Below are positions 13,141 through 23,330 of a stretch of 64,000 nt of DNA, one piece after another. Within the stretch, counting starts at the first letter, position 1. Every line of letters begins with the position of its first letter. Position numbers and translations under genes: made by a program. This DNA is from Ptiloglossa arizonensis. Its lineage: Eukaryota; Arthropoda; Insecta; Hymenoptera; Colletidae. The notes under the pieces were generated by a model. That model was not told the origin of the DNA. It made no database searches and saw only the letters and a list, made by a program, of their open reading frames with translations. The stretch spans positions 620,001 through 684,000 of the forward strand of contig NW_027478602.1 in the NCBI RefSeq assembly GCF_051014685.1, written 5' to 3'.

Positions 13141-15303
13141 AGTATGTGTATTTTTTCCCTAGGCCATTCTGGTTAAGCGTTTGGATCAGCAGAATTGCGA
13201 AAAATTGTATGCCTTCTCAACCATTTCTTGGCTTCAAACTCCCATATCTCGCGAACGGATTGACCTAACCCAAAAATTCCTGTTGCGTCTTTAAGTAGAA
13301 ACTCGCCCGATTACAACGGTATGTGTATTTTTTCGCTAGGACATTCTGGTTAAGCGTTTGGAGCAGCAGAAGTGCGAAAAATTTGTTGTCTTCTCAACCA
13401 TTTCTTGGCTTCAAACTCCCATATCTCCCGAACGGATTGACCTAACCCAAAAAATCCTATTGCATCTGAAAGTAGAAACTCGCCCGATTACAAAGGTATG
13501 TGTATTTTTTCCCTAGGCCATTCTGGTTAAGCGTTTGGAGCAGCAGAATTGTGAAAAATTTTTTGCCTTCTCTACCATTTCTTGGCTTCAAACTCCCATA
13601 TCTCGCGAACGGATTGACCTAACCCAAAAATTTCTATTGCATCTGAAAGTAGAAACACGCCCGATTACAAGGGTATGTGTATTTTTTCCCTAGGCCATTC
13701 TGGTTAAGCGTTTGGAGCAGCAGAATTGCGAAAAAATTTTTGCCTTCTCAACCATTCCTTGTCTTCAAACTCCCATATCTCGCGAACGGATTGACCTAAC
13801 CCAAAAATTCCTGTTGCGTGTGAAAGTAGAAACTCGCGCGTTTACAACGGTATGTGTATTTTTTCCCTAGGCCATTCTGGTTAAGCGTTTGGATCAGCAG
13901 AATTGCGAAAAATTGTATGCCTTCTCAACCATTTCTTGGCTTCAAACTCCCATATCTCGCGAACGGATTGACCTAACCCAAAAATTCCTATTGTAACTGA
14001 AAGTAGAAACTCGCCCGATTACAACGGTATGTGTATTCTTTCCCAAGGCCATTCTGGTTAAGCGTTTGGATCAGCAGAATTGCGAAAAATTGTATGCCTT
14101 CTCAACCATTTCTTGGCTTCAAACTCCCATATCTCGCGAACGGATTGACCTAACCCAAAAATTCCTGTTGCGTGTGAAAGTAAAAACTCGCCCGATTACA
14201 ACGGTATGTGTATTTTTTCCCTAGCCCATTCTGATTAAGCGTTTGGAGCAGCAGAATTGCGAAAAATTTGTTGTCTTCTCAACCATTTCTTGGCTTCAAA
14301 CTCCCATATCTCCCGAACGGATTGACCTAACCCAAAAAATCCTATTGCATCTGAAAGTAGAAACTCGCCCGATTACAAAGGTATGTGTATTTTTTCCCTA
14401 GGCCATTCTGGTTAAGCGTTTGGAGCAGCAGAATTGTGAAAAATTTTTGCCTTCTCTACCATTTCTTGGCTTCAAACTCCCATATCTCGCGAACGGATTG
14501 ACCTAACCCAAAAATTTCTATTGCATCTGAAAGTAGAAACACGCCCGATTACAAGGGTATGTGTATTTTTTCCCTAGGCCATTCTGGTTAAGCGTTTGGA
14601 GCAGCAGAATTGCGAAAAAATTTTTGCCTTCTCAACCATTCCTTGTCTTCAAACTCCCATATCTCGCGAACGGATTGACCTAACCCAAAAATTCCTGTTG
14701 CGTGTGAAAGTAGAAACTCGCCCGTTTACAACGGTATGTGTATTTTTTCCCTAGGCCATTCTGGTTAAGCGTTTGGATCAGCAGAATTGCGAAAAATTGT
14801 ATGCCTTCTCAACCATTTCTTGGCTTCAAACTCCCATATCTCGCGAACGGATTGACCTAACCCAAAAATTCCTGTTGCGTCTTTAAGTAGAAACTCGCCC
14901 GATTACAACGGTATTTGTATTTTTTCGCTAGGCCAGTCTGGTTAAGCGTTTGGAGCAGCAGAAGTGCTAAAAATTTGTTGTCTTCTCAACCATTTCTTGG
15001 CTTCAAACTCCCATATCTCCCGAACTGATTGACCTAACCCAAAAAATCCTATTGCATGTGAAAGTAGAAACTCGCCCGATTACAAAGGTATGTGTATTTT
15101 TTCCCTAGGCCATTCTGGTTAAGCGTTTGGAGCAGCAGAATTGTGAAAAATTTTTTGCCTTCTCTACCATTTCTTGGCTTCAAACTCCCATATCTCGCGA
15201 ACGGATTGAGCAAACCCAAAAATTTCTATTGCATCTGAAAGTAGAAACACGCCCGATTACAAGGTTATGTGTATTTTTTCCCTAGGCCATTCTGGTTAAG
15301 CGT
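13141..15303 (-). repeat. Segmental satellite duplication, copy 2
   Basis: Second copy of the roughly 2.16-kb segment. The same private tags occur at +3009 bp: CGCGCG near 13835, ATTCTTTCCCAAGGCC at 14035-14050, and GTATTTGT at 14911. The offset drops to 3008 after a 1-bp deletion in the A/T tract near 14440. Similarity to copy 1 ends near 15300, where a GAAGTGCGAAAACTTTG monomer replaces the GAATTGCG type. Private changes such as CGAACTGATT at 15021 recur at 18376, linking the end of this copy to the last 0.5 kb before the gap. Confidence 0.85.
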
Positions 15304-18301
15304 TTGGAGCAGCAGAAGTGCGAAAACTTTGTTGTCTTCTTAACCATTTCTTGGCTTCAAACTCCCATATCTCGCGAACGAATTGACTTATCCCAAAAAT
15401 TCCTGTTGCTTGTGAAAGTAGAAACTCGCACGATTACAACGGTATGTGTGTTTTTTCCCTAGCCCATTCTGGTTAAGCGTTTGGAGCAGGAGAATTGCGA
15501 AAAATTTTTGCCTTCTCAACCATTTCTTGGCTTCAAACTCCCATATCTCGCGAACGGATTGGCCTAACCCAAAAATTCTGTTGCGTCTGAAAGTAGAAAC
15601 TCGCCCGATTACAACGGTATATGTATTTTTTTCCTAGGCCATTCTGGTTAAGCGTTTGGAGCAGCAGAAGTGCGAAAACTTTGTTGTCTTCTTATCCATT
15701 TCTTAGCTTCAAACTCCCATATCTCGCGAACGAATTGACTTATCCCAAAAATTCCTGTTGCTTGTGAAAGTAGAAACTCGCCCGATTAGAACGGTATGTG
15801 TGTTTTTTCCCTAGCCCATTCTGGTTAAGCGTTTGGAGGAGGAGAATTGAGAAAAATTTTTGCCTTCTCAACCATTTCTTGGCTTCAAACTCCCATATCT
15901 CGCGAACGGATTGGGCTAACCCAAAAATTCCTATTGCATCTGAAAGCAGAAACTCGCCCGATTACAACGGTATGTGTATTTTTTCCCTAGGCCATTCTGG
16001 TTAAGCGTTTGGAGCAGCAGAAGTGCGAAAACTTTGTTGTCTTCTTAACCATTTCTTGGATTCAAACTCCTATATCTCGCGAACGGATAGACCTAACCCA
16101 AAAATTCCTGTTTCGTCTGAAAGTAGAAACTCGCCCGATTACAAAGGTATGTGTATTTTTTCCCTAGACCATTCTGGTTAAGCGTTTGGAGCAGCAGAGT
16201 TGCGAAAAATTTGTTGTCTTCTCAACCATTTCTTAGCTTCAAACTCCCATATCTCGCGAACGGATTGACCTAACCCAAAAATTCCTGTTTCGTCTGAAAG
16301 TAGAAACTCGCCCGATTACAACGGTATGTGTATTTTTTCCCTAGGCCATTCTGGTTAAGCGTTTGGATCAGCAGAATTGCGAAAAATGTTTTGCCTTCTC
16401 AACCATTTCTTGGCTTCAAACTCCCATATCTCGCGAACGGATTGACCTAATCCAAAAATTCCTATTGCGTCTGTAAGTAGAAACTCGCCCGATTACAACG
16501 GTATGTGTATTTTTTCCCTAGGCCATTCTGGTTAAGCGTTTGGAGCAGCAGAAGTGCGAAAACTTTGTTGTCTTCTTAACCATTTCTTGGCTTCAAACTC
16601 CCATATCTCGCGAACGAATTGACTTATCCCAAAAATTCCTGTTGCTTGTGAAAGTAGAAACTCGCACGATTACAACGGTATGTGTGTTTTTTCCCTAGCC
16701 CATTCTGGTTAAGCGTTTGGAGCAGGAGAATTGCGAAAAATTTTTGCCTTCTCAACCATTTCTTGGCTTCAAACTGCCATATCTCGCGAACGGATTGGCC
16801 TAACCCAAAAATTCCTGTTGCGTCTGAAAGTAGAAACTCGCCCGATTACAACGGTATATGTATTTTTTTCCTAGGCCATTCTGGTTAAGCGTTTGGAGCA
16901 GCAGAAGTGCGAAAACTTTGTTGTCTTCTTATCCATTTCTTAGCTTCAAACTCCCATATCTCGCGAACGAATTGACTTATCCCAAAAATTCCTGTTGCTT
17001 GTGAAAGTAGAAACTCGCCCGATTAGAACGGTATGTGTGTTTTTTCCCTAGCCCATTCTGGTTAAGCGTTTGGAGGAGGAGAATTGAGAAAAATTTTTGC
17101 CTTCTCAACCATTTCTTGGCTTCAAACTCCCATATCTCGCGAACGGATTGGGCTAACCCAAAAATTCCTATTGCATCTGAAAGCAGAAACTCGCCCGATT
17201 ACAACGGTATGTGTATTTTTTCCCTAGGCCATTCTGGTTAAGCGTTTGGAGCAGCAGAATTGCGAAAAAATTTTTGCCTTCTCAACCATTCCTTGTCTTC
17301 AAACTCCCATATCTCGCGAACGGATTGACCTAACCCAAAAATTCCTGTTGCGTGTGAAAGTAGAAACTCGCCCGTTTACAACGGTATGTGTATTTTTTCC
17401 CTAGGCCATTCTGGTTAAGCGTTTGGATCAGCAGAATTGCGAAAAATGGTATGCCTTCTCAACCATTTCTTGGCTTCAAACTCCCATATCTCGCGAACGG
17501 ATTCACCTAACCCAAAAATTCCTGTTGCGTCTTTAAGTAGAAACTCGCCCGATTACAACGGTATGTGTATTTTTTCGCTAGGCCATTCTGGTTAAGCGTT
17601 TGGAGCAGCAGAAGTGCGAAAACTTTGTTGTCTTCTTAACCATTTCTTGGCTTCAAACTCCCATATCTCGCGAACGAATTGACTTATCCCAAAAATTCCT
17701 GTTGCTTGTGAAAGTAGAAACTCGCACGATTACAACGGTATGTGTGTTTTTTCCCTAGCCCATTCTGGTTAAGCGTTTGGAGCAGGAGAATTGCGAAAAA
17801 TTTTTGCCTTCTCAACCATTTCTTGGCTTCAAACTCCCATATCTCGCGAACGGATTGGCCTAACCCAAAAATTCCTGTTGCGTCTGAAAGTAGAAACTCG
17901 CCCGATTACAACGGTATATGTATTTTTTTCCTAGGCCATTCTGGTTAAGCGTTTGGAGCAGCAGAAGTGCGAAAACTTTGTTGTCTTCTTATCCATTTCT
18001 TAGCTTCAAACTCCCATATCTCGCGAACGAATTGACTTATCCCAAAAATTCCTGTTGCTTGTGAAAGTAGAAACTCGCCCGATTAGAACGGTATGTGTGT
18101 TTTTTCCCTAGCCCATTCTGGTTAAGCGTTTGGAGGAGGAGAATTGAGAAAAATTTTTGCCTTCTCAACCATTTCTTGGCTTCAAACTCCCATATCTCGC
18201 GAACGGATTGGGCTAACCCAAAAATTCCTATTGCATCTGAAAGCAGAAACTCGCCCGATTACAACGGTATGTGTATTTTTTCCCTAGGCCATTCTGGTTA
18301 A
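15304..18301 (-). repeat. 6/7-mer higher-order repeat next to the gap
   Basis: Three copies of a HOR anchored by a GGTATGTGTGTTTTTTCC monomer pair starting at 15446/15798, 16682/17035 and 17742/18095. Spacings are 1236-1237 bp (7 monomers minus 2-3 bp) and 1060 bp (6 monomers minus 2 bp). The missing bases are 1-bp shortenings of the A/T tract (GCGAAAAATTTTTGCC) and one C deletion in the first copy near 15577. Diagnostic variants are CGAATTGACTTATCCC, CTGTTGCTTGTGAAAG, GATTAGAACGG and GGAGGAGGAGAATTGAG. The reverse complement of the same monomer type flanks the gap on the right at about 19140-19310 and 20520-20730. Confidence 0.88.
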
Positions 18302-18855
18302 GCGTTTGGAGCAGCAGAATTGCGAAAAATTTTTGCCTTCTCAACCATTTCTTGGCTTCAAACTCCCATATCTCCCGAACTGATTGACCTAACCCAAAAA
18401 ATCCTATTGCATGTGAAAGTAGAAACTCGCCCGATTACAAAGGTATGTGTATTTTTTCCCTAGGCCATTCTGGTTAAGCGTTTGGAGCAGCAGAATTGTG
18501 AAAAATTTTTTGCCTTCTCTACCATTTCTTGGCTTCAAACTCCCATATCTCGCGAACGGATTGAGCTAACCCAAAAATTTCTATTGCATCTGAAAGTAGA
18601 AACACGCCCGATTACAAGGTTATGTGTATTTTTTCCCTAGGCCATTCTGGTTAAGCGTTTGGAGCAGCAGAAGTGCGAAAACTTTGTTGTCTTCTTAACC
18701 ATTTCTTGGCTTCAAACTCCCATATCTCGCGAACGAATTGACTTATCCCAAAAATTCCTGTTGCTTGTGAAAGTAGAAACTCGCACGATTACAACGGTAT
18801 GTGTGTTTTTTCCCTAGCCCATTCTGGTTAAGCGTTTGGAGCAGGAGAATTGCGA
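18302..18855 (-). repeat. Terminal left-contig segment, copy of 14.98-15.49 kb
   Basis: Three monomers repeating a segment 3355 bp upstream (19 monomers minus 8 bp). CGAACTGATT occurs at 15021 and 18376, followed in both places by the CATGTGAAAG variant, then a TTGAGC-type junction variant, then AAGGTTATG. The contig ends inside a GAGCAGGAGAATTGCGA monomer at the same phase at which the right contig begins. Confidence 0.8.
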
Positions 18856-18955
18856 NNNNNNNNNNNNNNNNNNNNNNNNNNNNNNNNNNNNNNNNNNNNN
18901 NNNNNNNNNNNNNNNNNNNNNNNNNNNNNNNNNNNNNNNNNNNNNNNNNNNNNNN
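18856..18955. other. Assembly gap, exactly 100 N
   Basis: Exactly 100 consecutive N. This is the usual placeholder for a scaffold gap of unknown length, so the true distance is not known. The satellite orientation flips across it. The left contig stops after AATTGCGA and the right contig begins A-TCGCAATT, so both sides stop at the same monomer position, next to the A/T-rich tract. The join, and therefore the relative orientation of the arms, is not supported by continuous sequence. Confidence 0.99.
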
Positions 18956-21836
18956 ATCGCAATTCTGCTGATCCAAACGCTTAACCAGAATGGCCTAGGG
19001 AAAAAATACACATACCGTTGTAATCGGGCGAGTTTCTGCTTTCAGATGCAATAGGAATTTTTGGGTTAGGCCAATCCGTTCGCGAGATATGGGAGTTTGA
19101 AGCCAAGAAATGGTTGAGAAGGCAAAAATTTTTCTCAATTCTCCTGCTCCAAACGCTTAACCAGAATGGGCTAGGGAAAAAACACACATACCGTTCTAAT
19201 CGGGCGAGTTTCTACTTTCACAAGCAACAGGAATTTTTGGGATAAGTCAATTCGTTCGCGAGATATGGGAGTTTGAAGCTAAGAAATGGTTAAGAAGACA
19301 ACAAAGTTTTCGCACTTCTGCTGCTCCAAACGCTTAACCAGAATGGCCTAGGGAAAAAAACACACATACCGTTGTAATCGGGCGAGTTTCTACTTACAGA
19401 CGCAATAGGAATTTTTGGATTACGTCAATCCGTTCGCGAGATATGGGAGTTTGAAGCCAAGAAATGGTTGAGAAGGCAAAACATTTTTCGCAATTCTGCT
19501 GATCCAAACGCTTAACCAGAATGGCCTAGGGAAAAAATACACATACCGTTGTAATCGGGCGAGTTTCTACTTTCAGACGAAACAGGAATTTTTGGGTTAG
19601 GTCAATCCGTTCGCGAGATATGGGAGTTTGAAGCTAAGAAATGGTTGAGAAGGCAACAAATTTTTCGCAACTCTGCTGCTCCAAACGCTTAACCAGAATG
19701 GTCTAGGGAAAAAATACACATACCTTTGTAATCGGGCGAGTTTCTACTTTCAGACGAAACAGGAATTTTTGGGTTAGGTCTATCCGTTCGCGAGATATAG
19801 GAGTTTGAATCCAAAAAATGGTTAAGAAGACAACAAAGTTTTCGCACTTCTGCTGCTCCAAACGCTTAACCAGAATGGCCTAGGGAAAAAATACAAATAC
19901 CGTTGTAATCGGACGAGTTTCTACTTTCAGACGCAGCAGGAATTTTTGTGTTTGGTCAATCCGTTCGCGAGATATGGGACTTTGAAGCTAAGAAATGGTT
20001 GAGAAGACAACAAATTTTTCGCAACTCTGCTGCTCCAAACGCTTAACCAGAATGGCCTAGGAAAAAAATACATATACCGTTGTAATCGGGCGAGTTTCTA
20101 CTTTCAGACGCAACAGGAATTTTTGGGTTAAGTCAATCCGTTCGCGAGATATGGGAGTTTGAAGCCAAGAAATGGTTGAGAAGACAACAAATTTTTCGCA
20201 CTTCTGCTGCTCCAAACGCTTAACCAGAATGGCCTAGGGAAAAAATACACATACCGTTGTAATCGGGCGAGTTTTTACTTTCACACGCAACAGGAATTTT
20301 TGGGTTAGGTCAATCTGTTCGCGTGATATGGGAGTTTGAAGCCAAGAAATGGTTGAGAAGGCGTACAATTTATCGCAATTCTGCTGATCCAAACGCTTAA
20401 CCAGAATGGCCTAGGGAAAAAATACACATACCGTTGTAATCGGGCGAGTTTCTGCTTTCAGATGCAATAGGAATTTTTGGGTTAGGCCAATCCGTTCGCG
20501 AGATATGGGAGTTTGAAGCCAAGAAATGGTTGAGAAGGCAAAAATTTTTCTCAATTCTCCTGCTCCAAACGCTTAACCAGAATGGGCTAGGGAAAAAACA
20601 CACATACCGTTCTAATCGGGCGAGTTTCTACTTTCACAAGCAACAGGAATTTTTGGGATAAGTCAATTCGTTCGCGAGATATGGGAGTTTGAAGCTAAGA
20701 AATGGTTAAGAAGACAACAAAGTTTTCGCACTTCTGCTGCTCCAAACGCTTAACCAGAATGGCCTAGGGAAAAAACACACATACCGTTGTAATCGGGCGA
20801 GTTTCTACTTACAGACGCAATAGGAATTTTTGGATTAGGTCAATCCGTTCGCGAGATATGGGAGTTTGAAGCCAAGAAATGGTTGAGAAGACAACAAATT
20901 TTTCGCACTTCTGCTGCTCCAAACGCTTAACCAGAATGGCCTAGCGAAAAAATACACATACCGTTGTAATCGGGCGAGTTTCTACTTAAAGACGAAACAG
21001 GAATTTTTGGGTTAGGTCAATCCGTTCGCGAGATATAGGAGTTTGAAGCCAAGAAATGGTTAAGAAGACAACAAAGTTTTCGCACTTCTGCTGCTCCAAA
21101 CGCTTAACCAGAATGGCCTAGGGAAAAAATACAAATACCGTTGTAATCGGACGAGCTTCTACTTTCAGACGCAGCAGGAATTTTTGTGTTTGGTCAATCC
21201 GTTCGCGAGATATGGGACTTTGAAGCTAAGAAATGGTTGAGAAGACAACAAATTTTTCGCAACTCTGCTGCTCCAAACGCTTAACCAGAATGGCCTAGGA
21301 AAAAAATACATATACCGTTGTAATCGGACGAGTTTCTACTTTCAGACGCAACAGGAATTTTTGGGTTAAGTCAATCCGTTCGCGAGATATGGGAGTTTGA
21401 AGCCAAGAAATGGTTGAGAAGACAACAAATTTTTCGCACTTCTGCTGCTCCAAACGCTTAACCAGAATGGCCTAGCGAAAAAATACACATACCGTTGTAA
21501 TCGGGCGAGTTTCTACTTAAAGACGCAACAGGAATTTTTGGGTTAGGTTAATCCGTTCGCGAGATATGGGAGTTTGAAGCCAAGAAATGGTTGAGAAGGC
21601 AAAAAATTTTTCGCAATTCTGCCGCTCCAAACACTTAACCAGAGTGGCCTAGGGAAAAAATACACATACCGTTGTAATCGGGCGAGTTTCTACTTAAAGA
21701 CGCAACAGGAATTTTTGGGTTAGGTTAATCCGTTCGGGAGATATGGGAGTTTGAAGCCAAGAAATGGTTGAGAAGACAACAAATTTTTCGCAATTCTGCT
21801 GCTCCAAACGCTTAATCAGAATGGGCTAGGGAAAAA
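18956..21836 (+). repeat. Right-arm proximal block with an 8-mer offset duplication
   Basis: The first 0.5 kb (18956-19470) recurs 1416 bp (8 x 177) downstream at 20372-20885. The unusual start ATCGCAATTCTGCTGATCC is shared by both copies, and so are the GTTCTAATCGGG and CACAAGCAACAGG variants. A further pair, GGACGAG at 19911 and 21149, is spaced 7 monomers minus 1 bp. TACTTACAG at 19391-19399 mirrors 16471-16479 in the left arm (sum 35870), and the whole 19.38-19.85 kb stretch reads as the reverse complement of 16.02-16.49 kb. Confidence 0.85.
19078..19094 (+). other. CENP-B-box-like 17-mer (example from the right arm; present in most monomers)
   Basis: The sequence is GTTCGCGAGATATGGGA. 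Compared with the essential CENP-B box pattern NTTCGNNNNANNCGGGN, 8 of the 9 fixed positions match; only C13 is T. It lies at consensus monomer positions 48-64. The C-following monomers have TTCGGGAG, which changes only free positions of the pattern, and some B-linked monomers have TTCGCGTG, likewise at free positions. By my estimate, a match this good somewhere in a 177-bp monomer on either strand has roughly a 4% chance, so the resemblance is suggestive only. CENP-B itself is known from mammals, and no binding is shown here. Confidence 0.3.
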
Positions 21837-23252
21837 ATACACATACCGTTGTAATCGGGCGAGTTTTTACTTTCACACGCAACAGGAATTTTTGGGTTAG
21901 GTCAATCCGTTCGCGAGATATGGGAGTTTGAAGCCAAGAAATGGTTGAGAAGGCATACAATTTTTCGCAATTCTGCTGATCCAAACGCTTAACCAGAATG
22001 GCCTTGGGAAAAAATACACATACCGTTGTAATCGGGCGAGTTTCTACTTTCAGTTACAATAGGAATTTTTGGGTTAGGTCAATCCGTTCGCGAGATATGG
22101 GAGTTTGAAGACAAGGAATGGTTGAGAAAGCAAAAAATTTTTCGCAATTCTGCTGCTCCAAACGCTTAACCAGAATGGCCTAGGGAAAAAATACACATAC
22201 CCTTGTAATCGGGCGTGTTTCTACTTTCAGATGCAATAGAAATTTTTGGGTTAGCTCAATCCGTTCGCGAGATATGGGAGTTTGAAGCCAAGAAATGGTA
22301 GAGAAGGCAAAAAATTTTTCACAATTCTGCTGCTCCAAACGCTTAACCAATATGGCCTAGGGAAAAAATACACATACCTTTGTAATCGGGCGAGTTTCTA
22401 CTTCCACATGCAATAGGATTTTTTGGGTTAGGTCAATCCGTTCGGGAGATATGGGAGTTTAAAGCCAAGAAATGGTTGAGAAGACAAAAAATTTTTAGCA
22501 CTTCTGCTGCTCCAAACGCTTAACCAGAATGTCCTAGCGAAAAAATACACATACCGTTGTAATCGGGCGAGTTTTTACTTTCACACGCAACAGGAATTTT
22601 TGGGTTAGGACAATCCGTTCGCGAGATATGGGAGTTTGAAGCCAAGAAATGGTTGAGAAGGCATACAATTTTTCGCAATTCTGCTGATCCAAACGCTTAA
22701 CCAGAATGGCCTTGGGAAAAAATACACATACCGTTGTAATCGGGCGAGTTTCTACTTTCAGTTACAATAGGAATTTTTGGGTTAGGTCAATCCGTTCGCG
22801 AGATATGGGAGTTTGAAGACAAGGAATGGTTGAGAAAGCAAAAAATTTTTCGCAATTCTGCTGCTCCAAACGCTTAACCAGAATGGCCTAGGGAAAAAAT
22901 ACACATACCCTTGTAATCGGGCGTGTTTCTACTTTCAGATGCAATAGAAATTTTTGGGTTAGCTCAATCCGTTCGCGAGATATGGGAGTTTGAAGCCAAG
23001 AAATGGTAGAGAAGGCAAAAAATTTTTCACAATTCTGCTGCTCCAAACGCTTAACCAGAATGGCCTAGGGAAAAAATACACATACCTTTGTAATCGGGCG
23101 AGTTTCTACTTTCACATGCAATAGGATTTTTTGGGTTAGGTCAATCCGTTCGGGAGATATGGGAGTTTGAAGCCAAGAAATGGTTGAGAAGACAACAAAT
23201 TTTTAGCACTTCTGCTGCTCCAAACGCTTAACCAGACTGGCCTAGCGAAAAA
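21837..23252 (+). repeat. Tandem duplication of a 4-mer (2 x 708 bp)
   Basis: Two adjacent 708-bp units (about 21837-22544 and 22545-23252). The rare variant TTAGCTCAATCC occurs at 22251 and 22959. The GAGAAAGCAAAAAATTTTTC variant also occurs in both. The first copy alone has CCAATATGG at 22347-22355, which pairs with the left arm at 12102-12110. The left arm has the corresponding sequence once per copy of its own 17-mer-offset segment, so this 708-bp duplication looks private to the right arm. Confidence 0.82.
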
Positions 23253-23330
23253 ATACAAATACCGTTGTAATCGGGCGAGTTTCTACTTAAAGACGCAACA
23301 GGAATTTTTGGGTTAGGTCAATCCGTTCGC

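Larger units (their letters stand above)
1..18855 (-). repeat. 177-bp satellite array, left arm (about 106 monomers)
   Basis: Uninterrupted head-to-tail tandem repeat. The landmark GGTATGTGTATTTTTT recurs at about 43, 220 and 397 and onward in steps of 177 bp, with occasional 1-bp indels. Relative to the right arm every monomer is reverse-complemented. Conserved modules read on this strand are a T-rich stretch followed by CCCTAGGCCATTCTGGTTAAG, then CAGCAGAATTGCGAAAAA, CTTGGCTTCAAACTCCCATA, and CGAACGGATTGACCTAACCC. Neighbouring monomers differ at roughly a few to ten per cent of positions, whereas monomers one HOR apart are almost identical. The array begins in mid-monomer at base 1, so it continues outside the window. 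I see no coding, RNA or transposon sequence inside it. Confidence 0.98.

Noticed and set aside
18736..19011. Open frames running through the N block
   Set aside because: They exist only because N codons are not stops. No sequence is known there.
19061..19075. Telomere-like GGGTTAGG in most monomers
   Set aside because: One and a third units of TTAGGG-like sequence once per 177 bp is expected by chance and is not tandem. It is also broken in many variants (GGGTTACG, GGGTATG, GGATTAGG).
19078..19090. tRNA-type internal promoter B box (GGTTCGANNCC) at CCGTTCGCGAG
   Set aside because: Only the GTTCG core matches. No A box at suitable spacing and no cloverleaf could be found, so a SINE or tRNA origin is not supported.
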